Shown: positions 22,772 through 32,827, counted from the stretch's first letter. The stretch: 64,000 nucleotides of DNA from VGSG01 sp040756375 (GCA_040756375.1 JBFLZC010000010.1:62001-126000), one strand, 5' to 3'. The notes: generated by a model from the letters alone, not told the origin. Numbers and translations: made by a program.

Positions 22772-23061
22772 TGTTTGAGGAATACCAGATCGTCCGACGA
22801 CCGATCGTCACGGAGAAAAGCTCCATTATGAAGGACGAGGGCAACCAGATCGTCTTCGAGGTGGATCCCCGGGCGAACAAGTCCGAAATCAAGAAGGCGG
22901 TGGAGAAGCTCTTCAAGGTCACTGTCCTTTCGATCCGCACCCAAAACCGGCTAGGGAAGCCCAAGAGACTGGGGCGGACGTCGGGCAAACGGAAAGATTG
23001 GAAGAAAGCCATCGTACGGATCAAAGAAGGTCAGCGGGTAGAGTTCTTCGAAGGCGTGTGA
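22771..23061 (+). CDS. rplW: 50S ribosomal protein L23
   Basis: A tunnel-exit protein that docks trigger factor and SRP. 96 residues beginning MFEEYQIVRRPIVTEKS, with the internal extended loop NRLGKPKRLGRTSGKRKDWK. Starts on the stop codon of rplD (TGATG). Confidence 0.98.
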   Translation: MFEEYQIVRRPIVTEKSSIMKDEGNQIVFEVDPRANKSEIKKAVEKLFKVTVLSIRTQNRLGKPKRLGRTSGKRKDWKKAIVRIKEGQRVEFFEGV

Positions 23062-23111
23062 GCGGAATCATGACCGCTCCTGCGTCCTGAATAGGCACGA
23101 GGATTGAGCAT

Positions 23112-23936
23112 ATGGGAGTCAAAAAGTACAAACCCACGTCACCCGGAATGAGGTTCCAGAGCGGCCTCACCTTTGAGGAGATCACGAAGGCTGAGCCTGA
23201 GAAATCTCTCCTCACGGGCATGCGCAAGAAAGGCGGCCGCAACAATCTGGGCAGGATGACCGTCAGGTATCGAGGTGGCGGACACAAGCGCCGATTCAGA
23301 CTGGTGGATTTCAAGAGGGACAAGACAGATATCCCCGGGACGGTCACCAGTATCGAATATGATCCAAACCGGTCTGCGCGCCTCGCGCTCATCACGTACG
23401 TGGACGGCGAGAAGCGGTACATTCTGTGGCCTCACGGACTCCAGGTAGGCGACAAGGTAGAAGCGGGCGACAAGGCCGATATAAGACCCGGAAATTGCCT
23501 GCCGTTGAAAAACATTCCGCTGGGCACGTTCGTCCACAACGTGGAGATGAAGATCGGCAAGGGCGGTCAGATTATCCGCTCTGCGGGAACTTACGGACAG
23601 GTCATGGCCAAGGAACAGGGATATGCCCAGATCAAGCTGCCTTCCGGAGAGGTCCGCATGGTTCTGGATCGATGCAGGGCCACGGTGGGTCAGGTAGGAA
23701 ACCTGGACCACGAGAAGATCTCTTTCGGCAAGGCCGGGCGCACCAGACACCTGGGAAGACGTCCCAAGGTCCGTGGAGTGGTCATGAATCCTGTGGACCA
23801 TCCCCACGGTGGAGGCGAAGGCCGCACGTCAGGAGGCCGCCATCCCTGTACACCCTGGGGAGTTCCCACCAAAGGGTACAAGACTCGTAAACGGAACAAG
23901 AATTCAGACCAGTACATCGTCAAGAGAAGGAAGTAA
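23112..23936 (+). CDS. rplB: 50S ribosomal protein L2
   Basis: A 274-residue protein essential for subunit association and peptidyl transfer. Conserved RYRGGGHKRRFRLVDFKRD in the N-terminal half. In the C-terminal half, VMNPVDHPHGGGEGR contains the His implicated in activity. AGGATTG precedes the ATG. rpsS follows after five bases. Confidence 0.98.
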   Translation: MGVKKYKPTSPGMRFQSGLTFEEITKAEPEKSLLTGMRKKGGRNNLGRMTVRYRGGGHKRRFRLVDFKRDKTDIPGTVTSIEYDPNRSARLALITYVDGEKRYILWPHGLQVGDKVEAGDKADIRPGNCLPLKNIPLGTFVHNVEMKIGKGGQIIRSAGTYGQVMAKEQGYAQIKLPSGEVRMVLDRCRATVGQVGNLDHEKISFGKAGRTRHLGRRPKVRGVVMNPVDHPHGGGEGRTSGGRHPCTPWGVPTKGYKTRKRNKNSDQYIVKRRK

Positions 23937-23941
23937 GCCCC

Positions 23942-24223
23942 ATGCCCCGTTCGGTTCATAAGGGTCCCTTCGTGGACGGCCACCTGCTCACCAAGGTGAA
24001 TCAGGCGCGGGAGACGGCGTCTCGAAAAGTCATTCAGACCTGGTCCCGGCGTTCGACGATCATCCCGGACATGGTGGGTCTTACCTTTGCCGTGCATAAC
24101 GGCAAGAAGTTCATACCCGTTTTTGTGACGGAGAACATGGTGGGACACAAGCTGGGTGAGTTTGCGCCGACGCGGACGTTTCACGGTCATGCCGCGGATA
24201 GAAAGGCCAGGAAAGGGAGATAG
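23942..24223 (+). CDS. rpsS: 30S ribosomal protein S19
   Basis: A 30S head protein at the A-site finger. 93 residues beginning MPRSVHKGPFVDGHLL, with the WSRRSTIIPDMVGLTFAVHN and KLGEFAPTRTFHGH signatures. Five bases after rplB, two before rplV. Confidence 0.98.
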   Translation: MPRSVHKGPFVDGHLLTKVNQARETASRKVIQTWSRRSTIIPDMVGLTFAVHNGKKFIPVFVTENMVGHKLGEFAPTRTFHGHAADRKARKGR

Positions 24224-24225
24224 CC

Positions 24226-24558
24226 ATGGATTGGGAAGCGAATCTGAGGCACTCTCGCATCTCCGCGCGCAAGGCAAGACTCGTGGCGGATCTTGTCCGT
24301 GGCATGAAAGTCGATTCCGCGCTGGATCTGCTTCGATTTACGCCGAAAAAAGGGGCCAAGATCATTCGTAAGGTCGTCCAATCCGCGCTGGATAATGCGT
24401 CCCGCTCGGCCGGAGTTGACGAGGACAGGCTTTTCATAAGCCGTATCACCGTGGACGAAGGGCCAACGCTCAAGCGGTGGAGCCCACGGGCCATGGGTCG
24501 AGCTACTCGAATCAGGAAGAGAACAAGCCATATCTGTGTCGCGGTCACAGAGGAATAA
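24226..24558 (+). CDS. rplV: 50S ribosomal protein L22
   Basis: A tunnel-constriction protein. 110 residues; ARKARLVADLVRGMKVD and the C-terminal loop TLKRWSPRAMGRATRIRKR are family hallmarks. Two bases after rpsS. The next gene is 76 bases downstream. Confidence 0.98.
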   Translation: MDWEANLRHSRISARKARLVADLVRGMKVDSALDLLRFTPKKGAKIIRKVVQSALDNASRSAGVDEDRLFISRITVDEGPTLKRWSPRAMGRATRIRKRTSHICVAVTEE

Positions 24559-24634
24559 GGCTTGTCGAACGCTGGGGCTGACGCGCGACGCCGGTTGAAC
24601 GTCAAAACCCCACCAACCCGCAGGAGGACTCGTA

Positions 24635-25279
24635 TTGGGACAGAAGGTTCATCCGAACGGATTTCGGCTCGGGGTCAATCGAACCTGGGATTCTCGCTGG
24701 TATTCGGAAAAGGACTACGGTGAGTTTCTCATCGAAGATCTCAAGCTGCGCTCCTATGTGAAGAAGCGCCTTGCTCAGGCCAGCATTTCCAAGATCGAGA
24801 TTGAAAGAGCCGCGGGCAAGATTCGGCTCATCATCCATACCGCGCGGCCGGGCATCGTGATCGGGCCCAAGGGGAGCGAAATCGAGAAGCTGCGCAGGGA
24901 TCTCCTCAACGTCACGGACAAGGACGTAATCGTTGATATCAAGGAGATCCGGCGTCCTGAGATCGACGCACAGTTGGTCGCGGAGAACGTCGCAACGCAG
25001 TTGGAGCGCCGAGTCGCGTTTCGCCGAGCTATGAAGAAATCGGTGGGCAGCGCTCTCAAGTCAGGCGCCAAGGGAATACGGATCGCGACCGCGGGCCGGC
25101 TAGGCGGAGCGGAAATGGCCCGCCGGGAATGGTACCGGGAGGGACGGGTCCCCCTCCACACGCTCCGGGCAGACATCGACTACGGGTTTGCCGAAGCCAG
25201 GACCACTTACGGGGTGATCGGCATCAAGGTTTGGATTTTCAAGGGAGAAAAAGTGAGCGCCCAGGCAGGGGAGAGTTGA
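24635..25279 (+). CDS. rpsC: 30S ribosomal protein S3
   Basis: A 214-residue protein at the mRNA entry site with helicase-assisting basic residues. It starts at TTG (MGQKVHPNGFRLGVNR), with CAGGAGGAC upstream. The KH domain includes IVIGPKGSEIEKL. The C-terminal domain includes GRLGGAEMARREWYREGRVP. rplP starts one base after its stop. Confidence 0.97.
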   Translation: MGQKVHPNGFRLGVNRTWDSRWYSEKDYGEFLIEDLKLRSYVKKRLAQASISKIEIERAAGKIRLIIHTARPGIVIGPKGSEIEKLRRDLLNVTDKDVIVDIKEIRRPEIDAQLVAENVATQLERRVAFRRAMKKSVGSALKSGAKGIRIATAGRLGGAEMARREWYREGRVPLHTLRADIDYGFAEARTTYGVIGIKVWIFKGEKVSAQAGES

Positions 25280-25280
25280 T

Positions 25281-25697
25281 ATGCTCGCGCCTAAGAAGGT
25301 CAAATACAGAAAGAAACAGAAGGGCAACATGCGAGGCCAGCCCCTGAGGGGCACCCAGGTCTCGTTCGGCGAATTCGGCCTTATGGCCCTCGCGCCCGGA
25401 TGGATTACCTCCAAGCAGATCGAGGCGGGCCGAGTCGCTATGACCCGTCACGTGAAGAGAGGCGGCAAGATCTGGATCCGCATTTTCCCGGACAAGCCCA
25501 TCACCAAGAAGCCCGCCGAAACCCGTATGGGTAAAGGCAAAGGGTCTCCGGAAGAATGGGTAGCCGTGGTTAAGCCTGGTAAGATCATGTACGAGATGGA
25601 GGGCGTGCCCGAGTCCGTGGCTCGCGAAGCGTTTCGCTTGGCCGCGATGAAGCTTCCCATCAAGACTCGATTTGTGGTGCGCGAGGAGTTGTCATGA
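25281..25697 (+). CDS. rplP: 50S ribosomal protein L16
   Basis: A 138-residue protein near the A-site tRNA elbow. It begins MLAPKKVKYRKKQKGNMRG. GRVAMTRHVKRGGKIWIRIF, RMGKGKGSPEEWVAVVKPG and the C-terminal MKLPIKTRFV are conserved. It ends in an ATGA overlap with rpmC. Confidence 0.98.
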   Translation: MLAPKKVKYRKKQKGNMRGQPLRGTQVSFGEFGLMALAPGWITSKQIEAGRVAMTRHVKRGGKIWIRIFPDKPITKKPAETRMGKGKGSPEEWVAVVKPGKIMYEMEGVPESVAREAFRLAAMKLPIKTRFVVREELS

Positions 25698-25888
25698 AGG
25701 CTCGTGAGCTCAGGGATCTGAACGTAGATCAGTTGCACGCCAAAGAGAAAGAGTTTCGCGAGGAAGAGTTCAAGCTGCGGTTCCGGCACGCTACAGGCCA
25801 ACTGGAGAAGACCAGCCGCCTCACGCAGCTCAGAAAAGAAATCGCGCGGGTGAAAACCATAATCAGAGAAAAGGAGGCGTCTTCATGA
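25694..25888 (+). CDS. rpmC: 50S ribosomal protein L29
   Basis: A 64-residue two-helix protein at the tunnel exit. Starts MKARELRDLNVDQL and contains LRFRHATGQLEKTSRL. ATGA overlaps at both ends couple it to rplP and rpsQ. Confidence 0.97.
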   Translation: MKARELRDLNVDQLHAKEKEFREEEFKLRFRHATGQLEKTSRLTQLRKEIARVKTIIREKEASS

Positions 25889-26175
25889 CGAACTCCTCAC
25901 TAGTAGAACGCAGGCAGCGCAAGGTTCGCACGGGAATCGTCGTCAGCAACAAGATGGACAAGACCGTTGTGGTCGAGGTGTCACGTACGGTCCTTCATCC
26001 GGTTTACAAGAAGTTTGTGCGGCACCGGAAGCGCTTCATGGCCCACGACGAAGAGAATCGCTGCAATATAGGGGACGAGGTGATGATCGTTGAGACACGT
26101 CCCCTGAGCCGGAACAAGCACTGGCGAGTGCGCAAGGTGGTTAAAGAGGCTGCTCTGCCCGGAGGTGGAGTATGA
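25885..26175 (+). CDS. rpsQ: 30S ribosomal protein S17
   Basis: An OB-fold 16S rRNA-binding protein. 96 residues; RTGIVVSNKMDKTVVVEV in the N-terminal half and GDEVMIVETRPLSRNKHWRV in the C-terminal half. ATGA overlaps with rpmC and rplN. Confidence 0.98.
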   Translation: MTNSSLVERRQRKVRTGIVVSNKMDKTVVVEVSRTVLHPVYKKFVRHRKRFMAHDEENRCNIGDEVMIVETRPLSRNKHWRVRKVVKEAALPGGGV

Positions 26176-26540
26176 TTCAACAGCAGACTCGCCTGGCTGT
26201 GGCCGACAATTCCGGCGCCAAGGAACTCTTCTGTATCAAGGTGCTCGGAGGGACCCGGCGCAAGTATGCCAGCGTGGGCGATGTGGTGGTTGTATCGGTA
26301 AAGGAGGCCATCCCTAATTCCAAGGTGAAGAAGGGAGAGGTCCACAAAGCGGTCGTGGTGCGGACCAGCAGACCGGTGCGGCGTCCGGACGGTTCCTATA
26401 TTCGGTTTGACGATAATTCCGCAGTCCTGATCAATAACCAGATGGAGCCGATCGGCACCCGCATCTTCGGGCCTGTTGCCCGGGAGCTCAGGGCCCGGAA
26501 ATTCATGAAGATAATCTCCCTTGCACCGGAGGTCCTCTGA
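26172..26540 (+). CDS. rplN: 50S ribosomal protein L14
   Basis: A subunit-interface protein and docking site of RsfS. 122 residues beginning MIQQQTRLAVADNSGAKEL; the family signature VKKGEVHKAVVVRT and FGPVARELR are present. Overlaps rpsQ by four bases. Confidence 0.98.
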   Translation: MIQQQTRLAVADNSGAKELFCIKVLGGTRRKYASVGDVVVVSVKEAIPNSKVKKGEVHKAVVVRTSRPVRRPDGSYIRFDDNSAVLINNQMEPIGTRIFGPVARELRARKFMKIISLAPEVL

Positions 26541-26543
26541 ATT

Positions 26544-26864
26544 ATGGCTCAGATCAGAAAGAACGACCGGGTCAAGGTAATCGCGGGCAAGGAACAGGGA
26601 AAGGAAGGCCGAGTACTCAAGGTCTACGTCGAGAAGGGCAGCGCCCTGGTGGAACGAGTCAATTTCGTGAAACGCCACACCAGACCAGGGGGCAAAGGCA
26701 GCCAGCGGGGCGGGATAATTGAGAAGGAAGGCCCGCTGAAGCTGAGCAAACTCATGCTCGTCTGTCCCAAGTGTTCCAAGCCTTCCCGAACGGGCAGGCG
26801 CGTCCTGGATGACGGCACCCGGGTGCGCTACTGCAAAAAATGTGGCGATCAGATCGACAGCTAG
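26544..26864 (+). CDS. rplX: 50S ribosomal protein L24 with C-terminal zinc ribbon
   Basis: An assembly-initiator protein. 106 residues; KOW motif NDRVKVIAGKEQGKEGRVLK, then KRHTRPGGKGSQRGGIIEKE. The C-terminus carries two Cys pairs (CPKCSKPS and CKKCG), a zinc ribbon found in some bacterial L24 proteins and absent from E. coli's. Three bases after rplN. Confidence 0.97.
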   Translation: MAQIRKNDRVKVIAGKEQGKEGRVLKVYVEKGSALVERVNFVKRHTRPGGKGSQRGGIIEKEGPLKLSKLMLVCPKCSKPSRTGRRVLDDGTRVRYCKKCGDQIDS

Positions 26865-26876
26865 AGGAACGAGCTC

Positions 26877-27419
26877 ATGGCGTCGCGCTTGAAAGCATAT
26901 TATGAAGAGTCCGTGCTTCCGGCACTGATTGATCGGTTCAAGTACAAGAACCGCATGCAGGTGCCCCAGATCAAGAAGATCATTGTCAACATGGGTCTGG
27001 GCGAAGCTATCCAGAATGCAAAGGTCGTTGAAAGCGCCCAGCAGGAGCTGGCCCTTATCACCGGCCAGTGGCCCGTGCTGCGCAAAGCGCGCAAGTCGAT
27101 CGCGTCCTTCAAGCTCAGGGCCGGCATGACTATCGGATGCAAGGTGACCCTGAGACGGGATCAGATGTATTACTTCCTCGACAAGCTGATCAATGTGGCC
27201 CTCCCCCGGGTGAGGGACTTTCGCGGGGTTAACCCCAAGGGATTTGACGGTCGAGGCAATTTCTCCATGGGAATCAAGGAGCAGATCATCTTCCCGGAAG
27301 TCGATTACGACAAGATCGACAAGATCCGGGGAATGAACGTCACGGTGGTCACCTCCGCGAGGACGGATGAGGAAGCTCGTGAGTTGCTCGCGTTCATGGG
27401 GTTGCCGTTCAGGAAATAG
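26877..27419 (+). CDS. rplE: 50S ribosomal protein L5
   Basis: Binds 5S rRNA and contacts P-site tRNA. 180 residues; NRMQVPQIKKIIVNMGLGEA near the start, KLRAGMTIGCKVTLR, and FSMGIKEQIIFPEVDYDKID. 12 bases after rplX, with GAGGAACGAG upstream. Confidence 0.98.
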   Translation: MASRLKAYYEESVLPALIDRFKYKNRMQVPQIKKIIVNMGLGEAIQNAKVVESAQQELALITGQWPVLRKARKSIASFKLRAGMTIGCKVTLRRDQMYYFLDKLINVALPRVRDFRGVNPKGFDGRGNFSMGIKEQIIFPEVDYDKIDKIRGMNVTVVTSARTDEEARELLAFMGLPFRK

Positions 27420-27444
27420 CGCTGGGTAACATCAGGGAGAAGGC

Positions 27445-27630
27445 ATGGCCAAGAAGTCGCTCATAGCCAAGCAATTGCGGCCGAAGAAATTCGCGGTTCG
27501 AGAGTACAATCGATGCCAAGTGTGCGGTCGTCCTCGGGGCTACTACCGGAAGTTCAACGTCTGCCGGATATGTCTCAGGAATCAGGCCCTAAAAGGCAAC
27601 ATCCCCGGGATGATCAAATCAAGCTGGTAG
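27445..27630 (+). CDS. rpsN: 30S ribosomal protein S14, zinc-binding (type Z)
   Basis: A 61-residue short form of S14 with CQVCGRPRGYYRKFNVCRIC, a complete four-Cys zinc site. E. coli has the ~100-residue zinc-free form. It is in the standard position between rplE and rpsH. Confidence 0.98.
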   Translation: MAKKSLIAKQLRPKKFAVREYNRCQVCGRPRGYYRKFNVCRICLRNQALKGNIPGMIKSSW

Positions 27631-27642
27631 GAGACCCTGCAC

Positions 27643-28047
27643 ATGTCGATGACTGACCCCGTAGCGGACATGCTCACCCGTATCCGCAATGCCAGGCACG
27701 CCCGGAAGGAACAGGTTACGATTCCTGCCTCCAACCTGAAGATCGGCATCGCCCAGATCCTCAAGGAGGAAGGGTACATCAGGAAGTACAAGGTCATACG
27801 ATCGGCCAAGAACAAACAAGGCGTGCTCAAGGTTACCTTGCGCTACGACGACACCGATGAGTGCTCCATTGAGGGCCTGGCAAAGGTCTCCCGTCCAGGT
27901 AGACGGGTCTATGTGGGCCAGGATCACCACATCAAGAGCCACGGTGGCGTGGGGATACTTATTATCTCCACATCCCAGGGCCTCATGACCGATCGAGAAG
28001 CCGCACGGCGCCGCATCGGCGGAGAAGTGCTCTGCAGCGTATGGTAA
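27643..28047 (+). CDS. rpsH: 30S ribosomal protein S8
   Basis: Binds 16S rRNA helix 21 and in E. coli represses the spc operon. 134 residues beginning MSMTDPVADMLTRIRNA, with SRPGRRVYV and the C-terminal signature GGVGILIISTSQGLMTDREA. 12 bases after rpsN. Confidence 0.98.
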   Translation: MSMTDPVADMLTRIRNARHARKEQVTIPASNLKIGIAQILKEEGYIRKYKVIRSAKNKQGVLKVTLRYDDTDECSIEGLAKVSRPGRRVYVGQDHHIKSHGGVGILIISTSQGLMTDREAARRRIGGEVLCSVW

Positions 28048-28072
28048 GCCTAGTGAAAGAGGAGTGGGATTC

Positions 28073-28612
28073 ATGTCGAGAATAGGCAAGGCGCCGGTAC
28101 CATTACCTGCAAAGGTCAAGGCTACGTTTGCTCCCCCTACCCTCAGTGTGGAGGGTCCAAAGGGCGCTCTCACGCTCCGAGTCCCTGACCTGGTGGTTCT
28201 GGACATCGGGGATACGGAAATCCGAGTGTCCGCCAAGAGCGAGCAGAGAAAGAGTCGTGCCATGCACGGACTCACCCGGAGCCTGATCAACAATATGGTG
28301 ACCGGCGTAACGCAGGGATTCACCAAGTCTTTGGAAATTCAAGGTGTTGGGTATCGTGCGGAAGCCGACAAGACGAACCTGACACTTAATGTCGGTTATT
28401 CCCATCCCGTGGTCCTGCCAATTCCCGAGGGGCTTACGGTTGAAGTGGAGAAGAATACAATCATTCATGTGCGAGGCATTGATAAGCAGAGCGTCGGCGA
28501 GATGGCCGCTTGCATTCGACGGGTGCGTAAACCCGAACCCTACCGGGGCAAAGGCATACGGTACCTCGGCGAACAGATCCGGCGCAAGGTGGGCAAAGCA
28601 GGAGCGAAGTAA
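28073..28612 (+). CDS. rplF: 50S ribosomal protein L6
   Basis: A 179-residue factor-binding-region protein. The ATG at 28073 (MSRIGKAPVPLPAKV) fits the family start; a GTG three codons earlier is possible. GRKSRAMHG-like (RKSRAMHGLTRSLINNMVTG) and PEPYRGKGIRYLGEQIRRKVGK are diagnostic. AGAGGAGTGG lies upstream. Confidence 0.97.
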   Translation: MSRIGKAPVPLPAKVKATFAPPTLSVEGPKGALTLRVPDLVVLDIGDTEIRVSAKSEQRKSRAMHGLTRSLINNMVTGVTQGFTKSLEIQGVGYRAEADKTNLTLNVGYSHPVVLPIPEGLTVEVEKNTIIHVRGIDKQSVGEMAACIRRVRKPEPYRGKGIRYLGEQIRRKVGKAGAK

Positions 28613-28657
28613 TCCGCGAGACCTGCTGATCGCGTGAGATGGTGAGAGGGATTTTGG

Positions 28658-29026
28658 ATGGCTCGTGAATCAAAGAAGAAGGCAGCGCAGGACCAAAGAT
28701 CCAGACGGGTGCGCCACAGCATCAAGGGTGTGGGTGATCGCCCCCGTCTCACGGTTTTCAGGTCTCACCGGCACATTGCCGCGCAGATTGTGGATGACCG
28801 GAACGGCGTTACCTTGGTAGCCGCTTCCACGCTGGACAAGGGCTTTCGCCGGAAGACCGGCCAGGCCTTTGACAAAGATCTGGCGCGAGCTGTGGGCCGT
28901 AGGATCGCCGAGCGCGCGAAAGAAAAGAATATCAGCAAGGTGGTCTTCGACAGAGGTCCGTACTTGTATCACGGCAAGGTGAAAGCCCTGGCAGACGGCG
29001 CCCGAGAGGGTGGACTCGATTTCTAG
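28658..29026 (+). CDS. rplR: 50S ribosomal protein L18
   Basis: Delivers 5S rRNA to the central protuberance. 122 residues; RPRLTVFRSHRHIAAQIVDD and KVVFDRGPYLYHGKVKALAD are typical. GAGAGGG lies upstream. It lies between rplF and rpsE. Confidence 0.98.
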   Translation: MARESKKKAAQDQRSRRVRHSIKGVGDRPRLTVFRSHRHIAAQIVDDRNGVTLVAASTLDKGFRRKTGQAFDKDLARAVGRRIAERAKEKNISKVVFDRGPYLYHGKVKALADGAREGGLDF

Positions 29027-29050
29027 GGAGAATACGCAAGGAGGAGGCGT

Positions 29051-29587
29051 TTGCTGACAAGATCCGATACGAGCACTGAACGAGAGCTGAAGGACAGGGT
29101 AGTCCACCTCAGTCGTGTAGCCAAAGTTGTGAAGGGCGGCCGACGTTTTTCATTTAGCGCAATCGTCGTGGTCGGCGACGGCCTTGGTCGGGTCGGATAC
29201 GGCCTGGGCAAAGCCAACGAGGTTCCCGAGGCCATTCGCAAAGGCATGGAACGGGCTAAAGGATCCATGATCGAGGTTCCCATCGCGGAAGGCACGATTC
29301 CCCACGAGATTACGGGTCAATATGGAGCAGGAAAAGTTCTGCTCAAACCGGCTGCGTCCGGAACCGGCGTGATAGCGGGCGGCGCGGTGCGAGCCGTTAT
29401 GGAAGCCGTGGGAGTCACCGATATCCTCACCAAGTGCATCGGGACCAATAATCCGCACAACGTGGTGAAGGCTACCTTTGACGGACTGAGGAACTTGAGG
29501 ACCAAGCAGCAAATCGCCAAGAAGCTGGGCAAGCTCGGACCGGAAGAAGAGTCCGAGCCGACAGAGGAGGCCCAGAATGATGATTAA
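29051..29587 (+). CDS. rpsE: 30S ribosomal protein S5
   Basis: A fidelity-determining protein at the mRNA channel. 178 residues from a TTG start supported by AAGGAGGAGG. The dsRBD-like segment FSFSAIVVVGDGLGRVGYG and the signature GTGVIAGGAVRAVMEAVGV are present. The C-terminus has an acidic extension (EEESEPTEEAQNDD) that overlaps rpmD. Confidence 0.97.
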   Translation: MLTRSDTSTERELKDRVVHLSRVAKVVKGGRRFSFSAIVVVGDGLGRVGYGLGKANEVPEAIRKGMERAKGSMIEVPIAEGTIPHEITGQYGAGKVLLKPAASGTGVIAGGAVRAVMEAVGVTDILTKCIGTNNPHNVVKATFDGLRNLRTKQQIAKKLGKLGPEEESEPTEEAQNDD

Positions 29588-29759
29588 AGTCACATACAAG
29601 AAGAGCGCTCAATCGTGCACCAAGCGGCAACAGGAGACTGTGCGGGGTCTGGGACTGCGAAAACTTCACCAGAGCAAAGTGCTCCAGGATACCCCTGCAA
29701 TCCGAGGAATGATAAGCAAGGTCAGTCACCTGGTGGACGTGGAAGAGGTCCAAGGCTGA
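29577..29759 (+). CDS. rpmD: 50S ribosomal protein L30
   Basis: A 60-residue protein: MMIKVTYKKSAQSCTKRQ, then GLGLRKLHQSKVLQDTPAIR, which matches the L30 fold. The ATG lies inside the end of rpsE (an overlap of 11 bases, or 8 if the second ATG is used). Confidence 0.96.
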   Translation: MMIKVTYKKSAQSCTKRQQETVRGLGLRKLHQSKVLQDTPAIRGMISKVSHLVDVEEVQG

Positions 29760-29793
29760 TTACGCCTTTTCCGTACCGCCGAGGGAGAGACAT

Positions 29794-30231
29794 ATGGATC
29801 TGTCGAATCTGAAAGGACCGGTAAAGAGAAAACAACGCAAGAGGATCGGTCGCGGCGAATCCTCCGGCCAGGGCAAGACTTCCGGTAAGGGCCACAAGGG
29901 TCAGAAGTCCCGCAGCTCACCTGATGTTGACCCCCGGTTTGAGGGCGGCCAGATGCCTTTGCAGCGTCGATTGCCCAAGAAGGGTTTTTCCAATGCGCCG
30001 TTCAAAGTGCGCTACAATGTGGTCAACGTCAAGGAACTGGCTCGATTTGAAGCCGGCGCAGTGATTACCCCTGAGATGCTGAGGGAAAAGGGCTTGGTCA
30101 AGAGACGGGGCCCCGTTAAACTTCTGTCTCAGGGCGACGTTGCAGCCGCGTATACGATAAAGCTGGAAAGGGTGAGTGCCGCGGCAAAGGCTAAGATAGA
30201 AGCGGCAGGTGGAACCGTGGAGGAAATCTGA
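29794..30231 (+). CDS. rplO: 50S ribosomal protein L15
   Basis: A late assembly protein. 145 residues; RKRIGRGESSGQGKTSGKGH and FEGGQMPLQRRLPKKGF form the flexible RNA-binding N-terminal half. The C-terminal domain ends IEAAGGTVEEI. GAGGGAGAG precedes the start. secY follows after 68 bases. Confidence 0.98.
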   Translation: MDLSNLKGPVKRKQRKRIGRGESSGQGKTSGKGHKGQKSRSSPDVDPRFEGGQMPLQRRLPKKGFSNAPFKVRYNVVNVKELARFEAGAVITPEMLREKGLVKRRGPVKLLSQGDVAAAYTIKLERVSAAAKAKIEAAGGTVEEI

Positions 30232-30299
30232 ACAGCGTCCTTGGGACGCATTGAGATCCCTCCGTCACGCAAGAGCTGAGTATTGGAGAGAATCCCACC

Positions 30300-31595
<1,296 letters not shown>

Positions 31596-31625
31596 GCCGC
31601 ATTTCCTGTTGAAGAGGAATATGTC

Positions 31626-32273
31626 ATGAGAATCGTATTGTTGGGCGGACCAGGGTCAGGCAAGGGAACGCAAGCCAAGAAGCTCACGGATAAGTACCAG
31701 ATACCCCAGATTTCCACTGGGGACATTTTCCGGGCCGCGGTGAAAGAAGGGACCCCCATGGGTCTCAAGGCCAAGGAGTACATGGACAAAGGTGAGCTGG
31801 TTCCGGATGAAGTAGTAGTCGGCGTGGTAAAGGAAAGGCTGGCAAAGCCTGACCTGGATAAGGGTTTCATGTTGGACGGCTTTCCCAGGACGCTGGGGCA
31901 GGCCCAGGCTCTTGACAAGATTATGGCCGAAATAACCAAAGGCATCGATCACGCGATCCTGGTGGATGTGCCTGATGAAGAGCTGATGAAGAGGCTTACC
32001 GGCAGAAGGACCTGCCGCAACTCCGCGTGCGGAAAGATGTATCACGTTATGTTCAATCGCCCGAAGAAAGAGGGTGTCTGCGACGCGTGCGGCAGCGAGC
32101 TCTATCAGAGGGATGATGACTCGGAAGCTACCATCAGAGAGCGCCTCAACGTGTACGCGGAGCAAACCGCGCCTTTGATTGACTACTACGATAAGAAAGG
32201 GCTGCTCCGACGGGTAGAAGGAGTGGGGCCGATCGACGGAATATTTGCCTCCATAGTCAAGATACTGGGCTAG
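31626..32273 (+). CDS. adk: Adenylate kinase with zinc-binding lid
   Basis: Interconverts ATP + AMP and 2 ADP. 215 residues; P-loop GGPGSGKGTQAKKL at residue ~7, AMP-binding DGFPRTLGQAQAL. The LID domain has four Cys in CRNSACGKMYHV and CDACG, the structural zinc type not seen in E. coli. It follows secY, as in many bacteria, but map and infA are missing before rpmJ. Confidence 0.98.
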   Translation: MRIVLLGGPGSGKGTQAKKLTDKYQIPQISTGDIFRAAVKEGTPMGLKAKEYMDKGELVPDEVVVGVVKERLAKPDLDKGFMLDGFPRTLGQAQALDKIMAEITKGIDHAILVDVPDEELMKRLTGRRTCRNSACGKMYHVMFNRPKKEGVCDACGSELYQRDDDSEATIRERLNVYAEQTAPLIDYYDKKGLLRRVEGVGPIDGIFASIVKILG

Positions 32274-32306
32274 GGAGGCCGCGGCCAATCGGGGCAGGAG
32301 GCTTCC

Positions 32307-32420
32307 ATGAAAGTCAGAGCATCGGTAAAGAGAATCTGCGACAAGTGTAAGATCATAAAACGGAAAGGCGTTGTACGCGTCATCTGTGAGAACCCGAAGC
32401 ATAAGCAGCGCCAAGGCTAG
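32307..32420 (+). CDS. rpmJ: 50S ribosomal protein L36
   Basis: A 37-residue protein, MKVRASVKRICDKCKIIK, then a second half with Cys and His (VICENPKHKQRQG). Cys11, Cys14, Cys27 and His form the zinc site of the C+ form. GCAGGAGG precedes ATG. It lies between adk and rpsM. Confidence 0.97.
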   Translation: MKVRASVKRICDKCKIIKRKGVVRVICENPKHKQRQG

Positions 32421-32458
32421 CGCTCACAGGTGTCGCCCGGTTCGTCTGGAGGAATATC

Positions 32459-32827
32459 GTGGCCCGAATTGCAGGGATTGACTTACCCAAGAACAAGCGT
32501 ATGGAGATTGCGCTCACGTACATCTACGGGATCGGTAGGACCACTGCTAAGAAGATCCTGAACGAGAGCGGTCTGGATCCCAACCTGAAGACCGACGACC
32601 TCACCGAAAGGGACGTGGCCAGAGTCCGAGAGATCATCGACCGCGAGCATAAGGTCGAAGGCGATCTCCGCCGCGAAGTGGGCATGAATATCAAGCGGTT
32701 GATGGACCTTGGCTGCTATCGAGGGCTTCGGCACCGTCGGGGCCTGCCGGTACACGGCCAGCGCACCCATACCAACGCCCGCACCCGCAAGGGCCCGAGG
32801 AGGCAGCAAATCGGGAGGAAGAAGTAA
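32459..32827 (+). CDS. rpsM: 30S ribosomal protein S13
   Basis: A 30S head protein in the inter-subunit bridges. 122 residues from a GTG start with CTGGAGG upstream. MARIAGIDLPKNKRMEIALT opens the protein; CYRGLRHRRGLPVHGQRTHT and the basic RKGPRRQQIGRKK tail close it. Confidence 0.98.
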   Translation: MARIAGIDLPKNKRMEIALTYIYGIGRTTAKKILNESGLDPNLKTDDLTERDVARVREIIDREHKVEGDLRREVGMNIKRLMDLGCYRGLRHRRGLPVHGQRTHTNARTRKGPRRQQIGRKK

